Assembly (NCBI RefSeq): GCF_003318165.1
Contig: NZ_QOCB01000060.1
Location: 1 to 46,352 of the forward strand
Length of the DNA stretch: 46,352 nucleotides
Reading direction: 5' to 3'
DNA from: Psychromonas sp. B3M02
GTDB taxonomy: Bacteria > Pseudomonadota > Gammaproteobacteria > Enterobacterales > Psychromonadaceae
Shown: positions 18,093 to 27,416 of the stretch, piece after piece
Numbering within the stretch: position 1 is the first letter of the stretch
Layout of the letters: each line of letters starts with the position of its first letter
Position numbers and translations under genes: made by a program
Notes under the pieces: generated by a model
Database searches by the model: none
What the model saw: the letters and a program-made list of their open reading frames with translations, nothing else
Told to the model about the DNA's origin: nothing

Positions 18093-19313
18093 TTATTTAG
18101 CCACTTTTACTGTACTTGGGTCTATTCCGTATTGGCTGGCTAGATATTGTAAGTAACCTAAATCCTCGCACATACTTTTACCAGGCTCATCGGAAATTTT
18201 AGCAACAGGTTTACCATTAACCGTCACCATTTTAATGACAATGCTAAGCGGTTTATTACCAACATCATTCATCAAGTTAGTACCAATACCAAAAGACACT
18301 TTAATTCGTCCTCTAAAACGCTTCCAGATCTCTATCATTCTCGGGAAATCCAATGAATCGCTGAATACCAAGGTTTTGCTTAAAGGATCAATTTCCATCT
18401 TATGATATAAGTTAATTGCCTTTTCGCCCCACTCAAATGGGCAACCACTGTCATGTCGTAAACCATCGTAAAGTTTACCAAAATAAGGGTCATCGAAATC
18501 ACGCATAAAAGAATCCATAGAGTAACAGTCTGTTAAGGCAATACCTAAACGACCACGATACTCTCTTACCCAGCCTTCTAAGGCGGCTTTTTGTGCGTCA
18601 GCTAAACGTGTGACTGCTTGCCAGCTTTGAAACCATTCATGCGCCATGGTGCCCATGGCAGGTAAATCTAATTTTCTAGCAAAATGCACACAACTTGTTC
18701 CAAGGAACTCACTAGGGAACTCTGTTTTTAATGTGCTTAATACTTCCTCTTGCCACGCTTTACTCGCTCGACGGCGTGTCCCAAAATCAATAAAGGTTAA
18801 GCCCGTTAAATCTTTTTCTGCTTTTAATAAAGCGATTTTGTCTGCGAGCTTTTCTCTCGCCACAAAGAGATCAAATCCGCCACAATTTATAAAAGTATGT
18901 AATTCACTAATAATAGAAAGTGCATAGATTTCAAATAAGCTAACATGCAACAAAGGGCCATCAAAACGCAGGTTAATATTTTTACCGTCGGAATGAAGCT
19001 GGATAAATTTCATGTTCAATTTAAAGATGCGCAGAAATTCAATAAAGTCTGGCTTGATAAAATGCATTTTGCTTAAGTAATCAAGTTCTTCATCAGTAAA
19101 AGATAAGGTGCAAAGGTGTTCAAGTTGGCGCTGTATTTCAGGAATTAAAACGGTTAAATCTAACCCTTCTTGGTTCCGACATGCAAATTTCCATTGCACA
19201 TTGACCAGACGAAATTCTGCGGCATGATAAAAAGCTTGTAACATACTTATCTTATAAAAATCGATATCTGTTAAACTTTCAATCAACCAACGATCTATTT
19301 TTGTATTTTGCAT
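18093..19313 (-). CDS. pncB: Nicotinate phosphoribosyltransferase
   Basis: PncB joins nicotinate to PRPP, using ATP, to make nicotinate mononucleotide for NAD salvage. The 406-aa protein is close to the E. coli length. Family blocks are TDIDFYKISMLQAFYH at the N-terminus, FGTRRRASKAWQEEV, LPAMGTMAHEWFQSW with the phosphorylated histidine, and the C-terminal VFSDSLDFPRMIEIWKRF. Its ATG overlaps the pncA stop as TAATG, so translation is probably coupled. Confidence 0.96.
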   Translation of the reverse strand: MQNTKIDRWLIESLTDIDFYKISMLQAFYHAAEFRLVNVQWKFACRNQEGLDLTVLIPEIQRQLEHLCTLSFTDEELDYLSKMHFIKPDFIEFLRIFKLNMKFIQLHSDGKNINLRFDGPLLHVSLFEIYALSIISELHTFINCGGFDLFVAREKLADKIALLKAEKDLTGLTFIDFGTRRRASKAWQEEVLSTLKTEFPSEFLGTSCVHFARKLDLPAMGTMAHEWFQSWQAVTRLADAQKAALEGWVREYRGRLGIALTDCYSMDSFMRDFDDPYFGKLYDGLRHDSGCPFEWGEKAINLYHKMEIDPLSKTLVFSDSLDFPRMIEIWKRFRGRIKVSFGIGTNLMNDVGNKPLSIVIKMVTVNGKPVAKISDEPGKSMCEDLGYLQYLASQYGIDPSTVKVAK

Positions 19314-19957
19314 TAACGCGCTAACTCCTGACTACTGGCGATAAATATTACGCCGATATCTTGCATCTCTTGATAGGCAGACTGAATAGAATCATCTGCA
19401 ATTCCACGGCAAGCCGCTTTATTTAAAATCACTTTAAAGCCGGCTTTAACTAATTGTAAAACCGTTGTTTTCACGCAGTAATCCGTTGCTAGTCCACCAA
19501 CAATCACGTCAGTCACTTTATTTTCCTTTAACCATTCAATGACACCTGTTCCCTGTTGATCACTTAGGTCGTGATAACAAGCGCCATAGGGGTGCATCTC
19601 TGGTTCAATACCTTTTTCTACCACAAAATCATATTCCGCTTCACTGGGTAACCCTGGGATCAGTGAATTACCTTTGGTTCCTACAACACAGTGAGCAGGC
19701 CATTTAATATCTAAATTGGGGTAATCACCTTCTACTGGTGTCATTATTTGATCTGGGGATGTGGCAATCCAAGGTGCCTCTGCGGGATGACAATCTTTGC
19801 TCACTACTCGGTATTGTGCGAACTCAGCCTGTGCATTTAATTGATCAGTAATAAAGTGCCCTTCTGCTACAGGCAACTCATCAGGACAAAGTGGTGTGAA
19901 ACCACATTGTGGATCAACATCAAAACTTGCTGTAATAGATTTCTCAACTTTGACCAT
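19313..19957 (-). CDS. pncA: Nicotinamidase
   Basis: PncA deamidates nicotinamide to nicotinate, the substrate of the coupled pncB product. From ATG 19957 it is 214 aa; a GGAG lies 6 nt upstream, while the longer TTG start at 19969 overlaps that ribosome-binding site. The cysteine-hydrolase triad is visible as D13 (ASFDVDPQCGF), K115 (DFVVEKGIEP) and C161 (ATDYCVKTTV); D55 and H57 (SKDCHPAE) are likely metal ligands. The triad arrangement is that of isochorismatase-like nicotinamidases. Pairing with pncB makes nicotinamidase the most likely activity. Confidence 0.92.
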   Translation of the reverse strand: MVKVEKSITASFDVDPQCGFTPLCPDELPVAEGHFITDQLNAQAEFAQYRVVSKDCHPAEAPWIATSPDQIMTPVEGDYPNLDIKWPAHCVVGTKGNSLIPGLPSEAEYDFVVEKGIEPEMHPYGACYHDLSDQQGTGVIEWLKENKVTDVIVGGLATDYCVKTTVLQLVKAGFKVILNKAACRGIADDSIQSAYQEMQDIGVIFIASSQELAR

Positions 19958-20071
19958 TTTCTTCTCCAATTTAAAATGATGTTAACAGCGAATATGGGTA
20001 TGGAACGAGATACCTCTAGATAACCCTATACACACCTGTACTGTCAACTACAGGAACGTAAGAAGGTCTGT

Positions 20072-20095
20072 TTTTATGTCTATACGGTCATAAAA
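20072..20095. promoter_or_regulatory. Inverted repeat in the pncA/NSS divergent region
   Basis: TTTTATG (20072-20078) and CATAAAA (20089-20095) form a perfect 7-bp inverted repeat with a 10-bp spacer. Two more TTTTATG copies occur at 20123-20129 and 20142-20148. The block lies in the 310-base gap between divergent pncA and the NSS symporter gene. It could be an operator for an NAD-responsive repressor or for the transporter. Confidence 0.35.
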
Positions 20096-20267
20096 CAAGC
20101 ATCACTTGTCAAAACACCACTCTTTTATGACTTAAATTAATTTTTATGCGGGTTTCAGTAGCCTCTTTGCCGAACTTTTATTATTCTTAGGCAATTATTT
20201 ACATAATGGATATTTTTATGGCGCTTAAGGCATAAATATAGCTATTTAATTACATTCAAGGATTTAA

Positions 20268-21650
20268 ATGAGTACTGATACACAAGTGTCTAATCGATGG
20301 TCTAGTCGATACGCATATGTTTTAGCTGCAACAGGTGCAGCCGTAGGTTTAGGTAATATTTGGAAGTTCCCATACATAATGGGTGAAAATGGTGGCGGTG
20401 CTTTTGTACTTGTTTACTTAGCATGTATCCTATTAATTGGTATTCCAGTAATGATGGCAGAAGTTATCATTGGTAAACGTGGTCGCTCTACGCCAGCTAA
20501 TGCAATTGCACATGTTGCAGCCGAATCTGGTCGCTCAACGCATTGGTCATTAATTGGTACAATCGGCGTTATTGCTGGTTTCCTTATTCTAAGCTTTTAT
20601 GCAGTTATTGCTGGTTGGGCTGCAGCTTACGTATTCTTCTCTGGTTCAGGTGAATTCAGTGCAGCGGCGGCAAACCCCGCGACTAACGCTGATGTGATTG
20701 GCGCTTTATTCACTGAGTTAATTACTAGTGTGTCTCAATTGATGGTGTGGTCTACATTAACCCTGATTGCAGCTATCTATGTTATCTCTAAAGGAGTTAA
20801 AAAAGGGCTTGAAACGGCTATTACTTACCTAATGCCAGCGCTACTTATTTTATTGGTGGGCATCATGTTCTATTCTGCTGTTGTAGGTGATTTTGCAGCG
20901 GCCTTTGATTTCATGTTCCATGTTGATTTCTCACAACTTACCATTGAAGGTGCGTTAGTAGCATTAGGTCACGCCTTTTTCACTCTGAGCTTAGCAATGG
21001 GTATTATGATGACTTACGGTGCATACCTACCTAAAGGTGTGTCTATCGTTAAAACATCTATTACTATCGCTATTGCTGATACGGTTGTTGCGTTAATTGC
21101 TGGTTTAGCGATTTACCCTATCGTATTTGCTAATGGTTTAGAGCCAAGTGCAGGTCCTGGTTTATTATTCCAATCAATTCCACTAGCGTTTGGTTCAATG
21201 CCATTTGGTGACTTTGTTGGTACATTATTCTTTATCATGATTGTATTTGCAGCATTTACCTCGGTAATTGCACTATTAGAGTCTCCAACAGCCTACCTAG
21301 TTGAACGTCAAAACATGAGTCGTACTAAAGCAGCGACTGTTGCGGGCATTGGTATTTGGTTATTAAGCCTATGTACTATATTCTCATTTGCAGGCGCTGA
21401 TTGGACTAAATTGTCATTTGGTATGGGCGGAGATATCTTTGAGTTCTTAGATTACTTAACTGCAAATATCTTACTACCATTAGGCGGTATCTTTATCTCT
21501 ATCTTTGCTGGTTGGGTAATTAAACCACACATCTTACAAGAAGAGTTAAACCTAACGGGTACACCATTTGCCATTATTTTAGTGTTATTACGTTTTGTAG
21601 CACCAATCGGTATTCTATTAGTATTTGCCAATGCTATCGGCTTATTCTAA
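20268..21650 (+). CDS. Sodium-dependent transporter, NSS/SNF family
   Basis: Inner-membrane Na+-coupled symporter of the neurotransmitter:sodium symporter family, 460 aa. The N-terminal WSSRYAYVLAATGAAVGLGN and IWKFPYIMGENGGGAF contain the Na+-site TM1 signature; HAFFTLSLAMGIMMTYGAYL is the TM6 counterpart. About 11-12 hydrophobic segments are expected, as in bacterial MhsT/TnaT relatives. The substrate is probably an amino acid; which one cannot be read here. It is monocistronic, with a terminator directly after it. Confidence 0.93.
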   Translation: MSTDTQVSNRWSSRYAYVLAATGAAVGLGNIWKFPYIMGENGGGAFVLVYLACILLIGIPVMMAEVIIGKRGRSTPANAIAHVAAESGRSTHWSLIGTIGVIAGFLILSFYAVIAGWAAAYVFFSGSGEFSAAAANPATNADVIGALFTELITSVSQLMVWSTLTLIAAIYVISKGVKKGLETAITYLMPALLILLVGIMFYSAVVGDFAAAFDFMFHVDFSQLTIEGALVALGHAFFTLSLAMGIMMTYGAYLPKGVSIVKTSITIAIADTVVALIAGLAIYPIVFANGLEPSAGPGLLFQSIPLAFGSMPFGDFVGTLFFIMIVFAAFTSVIALLESPTAYLVERQNMSRTKAATVAGIGIWLLSLCTIFSFAGADWTKLSFGMGGDIFEFLDYLTANILLPLGGIFISIFAGWVIKPHILQEELNLTGTPFAIILVLLRFVAPIGILLVFANAIGLF

Positions 21651-21686
21651 ACCTTTATATTAATTAGCCTAATTAGGTTGATCCCC

Positions 21687-21716
21687 AAAAAAGCAACTCA
21701 CTGAGTTGCTTTTTTT
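21687..21716 (+). terminator. Terminator of the NSS transporter gene
   Basis: GCAACTC (21693-21699) pairs with GAGTTGC (21703-21709), extended by an A-tract before and a T-tract after, 36 bases past the stop. Confidence 0.92.
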
Positions 21717-21809
21717 ATCTTCACAATATTTGCTGAAATATAAATCACACATTAAAAGCAGTTTGATTTACAATGCTTTAACAATTTAATTTTTTAAGGA
21801 ATAAAAATA

Positions 21810-22106
21810 ATGGGATTGCTATCAAGTTTAACGTCGCTCTTTTCTGGCAATAATAATAACACTCCAGAAGCAGCACCCGTTGAAGAAAGCACTGAATATA
21901 AAGGTTTTACTATTACCCCAGCGCCAATCAGTGAAGGTGGACAATATCGTTTGTCAGCCGCAATTACGAAACAGCTTGATAACCAGTTACAAACACATAC
22001 TTTTATTCGTTCAGATGTTGTTGCTAGCAGAGATGACTGTATTGAGATGACCATTAGAAAAGCCAAAATTGCCATTGACCAAATGGGCGATAGTATCTTT
22101 AGTTAA
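21810..22106 (+). CDS. Small HlyU-family (PF10115-type) protein
   Basis: A 98-aa protein with an Asn-rich linker (FSGNNNNTPEAAPVEE) followed by YKGFTITPAPISEGGQYRLSA and FIRSDVVASRDDCIEMTIRKAK, which I recognise as the small domain family labelled 'HlyU'. The name is misleading: the characterised Vibrio HlyU activator is an ArsR-type winged helix, which this is not. No DNA-binding motif is visible and its role is unknown. An AAGGAA ribosome-binding site precedes the ATG. It stands alone between the NSS and AEC transporter genes. Confidence 0.75.
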   Translation: MGLLSSLTSLFSGNNNNTPEAAPVEESTEYKGFTITPAPISEGGQYRLSAAITKQLDNQLQTHTFIRSDVVASRDDCIEMTIRKAKIAIDQMGDSIFS

Positions 22107-22204
22107 TAACCTAATACACCTTAAAGGTAATGGATTGCATGTTAGGCATAACAACACTTGCTCTCCATTAACCGTTCATTTTCTGTTTCTGTGAGTGCTA
22201 GACT

Positions 22205-23155
22205 ATGTTCTTCGAATCCTTACAATTTTCATTTTCTATTGTTGGCCCCATTTGTTTATTACTGTTTTTAGGCTGGTTTTTAAATAATACAGGCACCATT
22301 AATGACAGCTTTATTGAAGTAGGCTCTAAGTTAGTGTTTAAAGTCACTTTACCGACCTTACTGTTTCTTAGTATTGTTAAAATGGACCATCAAGCCCAAA
22401 TTAATTTTAACCTAGTAGCGTATGGAATATCGGCTAATTTTATCTTCTTTTTATTGTGTATTATCGCGACTAAATACTGGGTAACTGAAAAAGAACACCA
22501 TGGTGCCATTATTCAAGGTGCTTTTCGGAGCAATACGGCGATCATCGGTTTAGCTTACGTTAGCAATGTTTATGGCGAAGCAACATTAGGTTTAGCTGCT
22601 GTATATGTAGCCTCTCATACCATACTTTATAATATCCTATCGGTTATTATATTATCGCCGAAAAAAGAAGGATTTAGCTTCACAATGGTGTTTAGCATGA
22701 TTAAGTCGATCCTAAAGAATCCTTTAATCATCAGTATCTTGTTAGGCTTGGTTTTCTTCTTAACTAACATCCCAGTACCTAATCTGATTGTCGATACCGG
22801 GCAATATTTTGCGGATATGACATTACCCGTTGCACTGCTTTGCACCGGAGCCAGTTTAAGTGTAGAAGCGTTAAAAAATAATAGCTTTAATTGTCGATTT
22901 TCAACTATGCTAAAAATTGTCGTTGGCCCTGTTTTAATCACGGCTGGAGCTTATTGCTTAGGTTATCAAGGAGAGTTATTAGGCTTAGTGTTCTTTATGT
23001 CTGCCGCACCAACAGCCGCCGCAAGTTATGTTATGGCAAGAGCAATGGGACACAGTGCAGAATTGGCAGCTAATATTATTGCCATGACTACCATAGGTTC
23101 ACTGATAACCTGTAGTCTGGGTGTCTCGTTATTATATTGGTTACAATTAATGTAG
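22205..23155 (+). CDS. AEC-family permease (auxin efflux carrier-like)
   Basis: Integral inner-membrane carrier of 316 aa with about ten hydrophobic segments in two halves around a central loop (SPKKEGFSFTMVF), the layout of the AEC/bile-acid-type transporters. FRSNTAIIGLAYVSNVYG in the first half and AAPTAAASYVMARAMG in the second are family signatures. Bacterial members move organic acids such as malate or malonate; the substrate here is unknown. It converges on the oxygenase gene with a 20-base gap. Confidence 0.85.
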   Translation: MFFESLQFSFSIVGPICLLLFLGWFLNNTGTINDSFIEVGSKLVFKVTLPTLLFLSIVKMDHQAQINFNLVAYGISANFIFFLLCIIATKYWVTEKEHHGAIIQGAFRSNTAIIGLAYVSNVYGEATLGLAAVYVASHTILYNILSVIILSPKKEGFSFTMVFSMIKSILKNPLIISILLGLVFFLTNIPVPNLIVDTGQYFADMTLPVALLCTGASLSVEALKNNSFNCRFSTMLKIVVGPVLITAGAYCLGYQGELLGLVFFMSAAPTAAASYVMARAMGHSAELAANIIAMTTIGSLITCSLGVSLLYWLQLM

Positions 23156-23175
23156 CCAATATAAGCAGTTTGATA

Positions 23176-23961
23176 TTAGCCTAAACGGCCAAAGAACGTC
23201 ATACGAGCAGACTCAGATAAACTAATGTTGGGTTGAGTATTATAAGCAAGTACCACCAGCATACGGGTTTGCTCACCGATAGTTGGTGTTACTCTATGCA
23301 TTGAATTCCTACCTCTAAACAATACCAACGCCCCAGGATCCATTGACAGGTTTTCAGTGATCACATTGCCATCTAAAATGTCCCCAGACATGACATAGTT
23401 CATATCACCATTATCCGCATCACGTACATCTTTTACATATTCAAAAACGCCCCCTTGTTGAGGGCTTTGCACCATTAAGGTAATAGCAAAAGAAGAGTTA
23501 TCATAATGCCAACCTAGCTCCTGCCCTTCACCTGCATAGTGTAAATTAATGGAAGAGAGTGGATCAGCATATTCATACAAGGCTTGTTCACCCAATACTT
23601 CACATAAAAAGTCACGAAATTTAGGTGCTTGGTAAAGGCTATGTAACACCGAGCTTGTCGGTATTTGATCTGTGGTAATACAACCTTTAGAAGAAGTAAC
23701 TTGACGATTTCTTGGGTGTGAATCGCTATAACTAGGATCAGTTTCAGTTAAATAAACGTTATGTTTATTGCCTGTATAATAAGCAATATGTTGATTATCT
23801 TTACCTTCTTGTTGCAATAACGAGATAACAGCAGGTTTTAAAAAATCTTTTATTACTAACGCACCATTCTCATCCAAGGTGCGCTTACAAGCCTTTCTAA
23901 ATGTCGAATCATCTATTGGGCTAGTTGTTAAATCAATAATATCAGCTAATGCGAACTCCAT
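23176..23961 (-). CDS. 2-oxoglutarate/Fe(II)-dependent oxygenase (HalD/ArpA-like)
   Basis: Non-heme iron oxygenase, 261 aa. The facial triad is H152-x-D154 in LGWHYDNSSFAITLM and H222 in RNSMHRVTPT, with R233 placed to bind 2-oxoglutarate. The segments EYADPLSSINL, GGVFEYVKDVRDAD and SARMTFFGRLG resemble, from memory, the free-amino-acid hydroxylase/halogenase group typified by HalD and BesD. Carboxylate D154 instead of the halogenase Gly points to hydroxylation, not chlorination. The substrate is unknown. It is a single gene. Confidence 0.82.
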   Translation of the reverse strand: MEFALADIIDLTTSPIDDSTFRKACKRTLDENGALVIKDFLKPAVISLLQQEGKDNQHIAYYTGNKHNVYLTETDPSYSDSHPRNRQVTSSKGCITTDQIPTSSVLHSLYQAPKFRDFLCEVLGEQALYEYADPLSSINLHYAGEGQELGWHYDNSSFAITLMVQSPQQGGVFEYVKDVRDADNGDMNYVMSGDILDGNVITENLSMDPGALVLFRGRNSMHRVTPTIGEQTRMLVVLAYNTQPNISLSESARMTFFGRLG

Positions 23962-24158
23962 TCTGCCCCTATCCTTTTCATTATTTATTACGATAACTAT
24001 TTAACCAATTAATAGTCAGTAAATTTAGTATATAAACAACCACAGGTAATCATTGATTTTTTGCCTAAGATAATCTTAGGTTAGTTAACTATTTCACTTA
24101 ATGGGATTAATTTATTATCAACCCCATTAATTAGGTTACCGACTAAGCGGTCAGTGTA

Positions 24159-25238
24159 TTACTCTTTTGGTGGTCCTTGATTATCACCAGGGCCACCTTC
24201 CGGCCCCCTCTCTGGTCGCCCTTCTTCTCCCTCAAAATACCCAGTTTCTCCCATAAAACAACCAAATATCTGGTTTGTACCGGGTGCTGAAGCATGATAA
24301 TGATAACCACGTATCGAATCTGTTTCGCCGCCACAGGCATCTAAACCGTCAGACTCAATACTGCCTTTATCTGTTTTTGCATAAATAGCATATCCATCTA
24401 GTGCATATCCGATCATCGCTGAGTGGCCATCTTCTTGAATACCAATTTCAGAGCATCCATTAGCGGAATGATAATGGTAACCTTCATGTGGGTTAGCATG
24501 TGCACCACAATCATCTAATACACCTAATGTATAAGAGCTTAAGATCATATCCAGTGGTGCTGGAGGACCAAATAACACACCATTTAAAGCAATGCCAGTG
24601 TTAGAGCGACCATTGATAGCGTTAGGTTCAGTCAGTGGCACTGGTACTTTAGGAATTAATACGGTTTTTTGAATGCCACCCTCTAAGTCTTCCAAAGAGC
24701 ACGATAAGCAGAAATTATTAAACCCAGGAATAGGTCTAGGGTCACCAGCTACTTCACAACCTTTAGCACCATCAATCACGATGACTTCACCTGTATTGAT
24801 ATCATACATTTGCCATTTTTTGTCTTTGTATAAAGTCGACAAATTTTTAATAAATTCGCCATCAACTTGATAAACAGTGCCTTCACCATCAATCCATGTG
24901 CCCCCTTCTTCAGCACTCGATTCTATTGTAGGTGGGCAGTAAGGTCCTTCTGGAGATGAATCAGGATCGGCTGGAGCCCCTGCAATGGTGATCCGATAAC
25001 AACTGGTTTCAGTTCCGCCACTTAAAGTACATTCAACGGTTTCAACATCTCCGACAATAGCACCATCGGCGAACAAACTTAAATCAACAGGTGCATTAAT
25101 CAGCTGCTCACTGGCCTTTTGTTGTTCTTGAGAGGAGTCTGTTGTGGCATTATCTTTTATAAGGGAGTCTGGTTCAGAACAACCAGCAACTAAACTGGTA
25201 AGAATAATACTCAATATTAAGGTTAATTTAATCTGCAT
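24159..25238 (-). CDS. YHYH-domain lipoprotein
   Basis: Predicted lipoprotein of 359 aa with lipobox LVAGC (C20). The mature part has two copies of the YHYH signature, HEGYHYHSANGCSE and RGYHYHASAPGTNQIFGCF, and several cysteines that could form disulfides. The C-terminal tail is Gly/Pro/Glu-rich. YHYH proteins occur in marine and planctomycete genomes; their function is not established and metal binding by the histidines is a guess. It is monocistronic, with about 200 gene-free bases downstream. Confidence 0.78.
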   Translation of the reverse strand: MQIKLTLILSIILTSLVAGCSEPDSLIKDNATTDSSQEQQKASEQLINAPVDLSLFADGAIVGDVETVECTLSGGTETSCYRITIAGAPADPDSSPEGPYCPPTIESSAEEGGTWIDGEGTVYQVDGEFIKNLSTLYKDKKWQMYDINTGEVIVIDGAKGCEVAGDPRPIPGFNNFCLSCSLEDLEGGIQKTVLIPKVPVPLTEPNAINGRSNTGIALNGVLFGPPAPLDMILSSYTLGVLDDCGAHANPHEGYHYHSANGCSEIGIQEDGHSAMIGYALDGYAIYAKTDKGSIESDGLDACGGETDSIRGYHYHASAPGTNQIFGCFMGETGYFEGEEGRPERGPEGGPGDNQGPPKE

Positions 25239-25319
25239 TAATGCACCTAAAATTTTGATAAAAAAGGTACATTAACACAATTTAAGTCAGTTAATTAAGC
25301 TGATTACTATTATTTAACC

Positions 25320-26765
25320 TTAAGCTTCTTTTTCAATTCTTTCAACTAGACTAGCTAGGAAAGTTTGATCTCTTCCTTGCTGTTTTGCTTGATACATGGC
25401 TTGGTCTGCTCGTATTAAAAAATCTTCTATTGACTCCTTAGCCTGATACACGGCTAACCCAGCGCTAAAGGTCAGCTTAGTTGCAGCACTTTCGTTTAGC
25501 TGGATACTGAGGTTTTGTAATTTATCGCGTAAGCTATTTGCAACTTGTGCAGCGCCAATTTCTCCGGATCCTGGCATCACAAAAATAAACTCTTCTCCAC
25601 CAATACGACCGCAGAAATCAGTTTCTCTCCCTAAGGTTTTCATAGTTTTAGCAAACTCAGCTAACGCAATATCGCCAGCTGCATGTCCCCATTTATCATT
25701 GATATTTTTAAAGTGGTCTATATCAATTGAAATAATACTCAAATTATAATTGGCGCGCAGTGACATCAAAGCTTGTTCACCTAAACGCGCTAATGTTGCT
25801 CGCCTATTTAACAGACCAGTTAATTCATCCGTGCTAGCCAATAACATCAGCCTTTGCTCTGATTTTTTCTTATAGATGATATAACTTAATGTATCAGCCA
25901 ATATCTCCATTAAAATATAATCATCTTTACAGAATGGCGCTGTGGGAGTGTGACTTGAAAAGTTTACTGTTCCATAAAGTTTGCCATCGACTTTAATCGG
26001 GCAGCCAATATAAGATTCTAGCTTAAAGTTTTGATAACAAGGATGGTATTTAATGTCACTTTCACCGGTAAAGTGAAAACCTACAGTTTGGCCTGCTTTC
26101 AGAGTATGGGTGCAATAGGTCCCCTCAATATCAAAATGAGTCTCCGGTTGTAGCTCATTATTCACATCAACACAACTCTCAACCACATAATCCTCGTCCA
26201 TGATGTGCGATATGATTGCGATTTCAAAACCAAAATGGCGTAAACCAACCTCAAGTAATGAAGTCATTTGTTGATCATAGGAGGCATTTGTATCAGAAGT
26301 AATATTATGAATCTGTTGTAAAGTATCTAAAGACTGTTCTGCTGAGCGAGCTGATCGAATAAATGCAATATACCCAATCACTTCACCGGATAAGTCTCGC
26401 ATGGCAGCACCAGTAGTTAATGCTAAAAATTGGTCTCCACCCTTTCGTTGATAAGTTACACGGTAGGTATCTGGCGCTGTATCATTCTTTAAGTTAAAAC
26501 GTTTCTTACCTTGCTCAAAAAAATCTGCTTGATCAGCATAAAACATTTTTGTTTGGTGACCGTACAACTCCTGTTGCGAATAACCAAAAAGCTTCACAAA
26601 CGCGTTATTTACATAAACCATTTCTCTATTGGTATTAGCCACAACAAGCGCCTCTGAGAAACCATCAAACATTGCTGTCAATAAGTTGAGTTGTAAGCTA
26701 TCTGCTTTTAAATTAACTCCATTTAATGGCCTATTTTGTTGTTGACCACTTTTATGCTCTTCCAT
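25320..26765 (-). CDS. PAS-GAF-GGDEF diguanylate cyclase
   Basis: Predicted soluble enzyme making cyclic di-GMP from two GTP. Domains in order are PAS (about 25-145), GAF (about 160-300) and GGDEF (about 305-475) in 481 aa. The catalytic loop is GGEEF at 389-393, and the product-inhibition I-site RETD is at 380-383, exactly five residues before it, so the enzyme should be active and feedback-controlled. No EAL domain or membrane segment is seen. The GAF contains FDIEGTYCTHTLKAGQ and CPIKVDGKLYGTVNF, typical of ligand- or redox-sensing GAFs. An AAGG ribosome-binding site is 7 nt upstream. Confidence 0.93.
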   Translation of the reverse strand: MEEHKSGQQQNRPLNGVNLKADSLQLNLLTAMFDGFSEALVVANTNREMVYVNNAFVKLFGYSQQELYGHQTKMFYADQADFFEQGKKRFNLKNDTAPDTYRVTYQRKGGDQFLALTTGAAMRDLSGEVIGYIAFIRSARSAEQSLDTLQQIHNITSDTNASYDQQMTSLLEVGLRHFGFEIAIISHIMDEDYVVESCVDVNNELQPETHFDIEGTYCTHTLKAGQTVGFHFTGESDIKYHPCYQNFKLESYIGCPIKVDGKLYGTVNFSSHTPTAPFCKDDYILMEILADTLSYIIYKKKSEQRLMLLASTDELTGLLNRRATLARLGEQALMSLRANYNLSIISIDIDHFKNINDKWGHAAGDIALAEFAKTMKTLGRETDFCGRIGGEEFIFVMPGSGEIGAAQVANSLRDKLQNLSIQLNESAATKLTFSAGLAVYQAKESIEDFLIRADQAMYQAKQQGRDQTFLASLVERIEKEA

Positions 26766-26825
26766 AAATAGACCTTAACTAATATTCAAGTTTATGTTTT
26801 AACAAATAATATCGACAATCATTAA

Positions 26826-27416
26826 CTAAACTAAGCCTTCTTGAAGCATCATTTTTTGCACTGCATCACGCTTTAACATGCTTTGATAATGTTTATTCAC
26901 ATTCGGCCAATCTTGAGCTCGGCTTGTGTAACGACGACTCCAATAAGCGACCATAAACAGATGAAAATCAGCGCCGCTTAACTGTTCTCCTAATAACCAA
27001 GGCCCATCACCTTCTAAAGCTTGATCAATTACTTTCCAACACCTTGCGAGTTCTTCACTTGCTTTGTCGACGACCTGTTGTAAATTAGTGTCACCATTTA
27101 CAAATTGTTCTGGATGTGCCCATCGATTCGCCGCTTCTTGCAATGTATTAGACATCCACGACATATATTGATAAAAAACTCCACGCTTTGAGCTCATTAA
27201 ATCAGGCGATAATCCTGACTTTGGATATTGGTCCAATACATACATTAAAATAGCAGAGGATTCATAAATAACCTCCCCTTTATGCACGAGTGTCGGCACC
27301 TTACCATTAGGATTAATTGCTAGGTATTCAGGCGATTTTTGCATATTTTTCGCTAGGTCAATTTCAATTAAGTCATAATTAACAGCTAACTCTTCAAAAA
27401 TCGCATGGATCGCCAT
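26826..27416 (-). CDS. Glutathione S-transferase-like protein
   Basis: GST fold, 196 aa from ATG 27416, with NPNGKVPTLVHKGEVIYESSAILMYV (glutathione-binding strand and ES motif) and an all-helical C-terminal domain. The annotated ATG removes beta-1 and part of helix 1. The frame stays open upstream to a stop at 27462-27464 and encodes FTLYWDKGGAN directly before MAIHAI, which is the missing strand. Only ATT codons (27455, 27452) fit a start there, just after TAGGAAGCA. ATG 27416 itself has a perfect AAAGGAGG 7 nt upstream. The catalytic Ser/Cys position of the first helix is not obvious. It could be a truncated or repurposed GST. Confidence 0.8.
   Translation of the reverse strand: MAIHAIFEELAVNYDLIEIDLAKNMQKSPEYLAINPNGKVPTLVHKGEVIYESSAILMYVLDQYPKSGLSPDLMSSKRGVFYQYMSWMSNTLQEAANRWAHPEQFVNGDTNLQQVVDKASEELARCWKVIDQALEGDGPWLLGEQLSGADFHLFMVAYWSRRYTSRAQDWPNVNKHYQSMLKRDAVQKMMLQEGLV

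Noticed and set aside
21810-22106. Calling the 98-aa protein a transcriptional activator on the basis of the HlyU family name
   Set aside because: The true Vibrio HlyU is an ArsR-type winged helix. No DNA-binding motif is visible here, so only the family label is retained.
24090-24158. Inverted repeat TTAATGGG/CCCATTAA downstream of the YHYH gene as its terminator
   Set aside because: The stem is short, the loop long, and the minus strand has no T-run after it.
24143-24340. Alternative minus-strand ORF overlapping the YHYH gene end, and similar short frames within sbcB, ptsI, dapE and others
   Set aside because: They lie in other frames of genes with strong family matches, have no ribosome-binding sites and show no recognisable motif.
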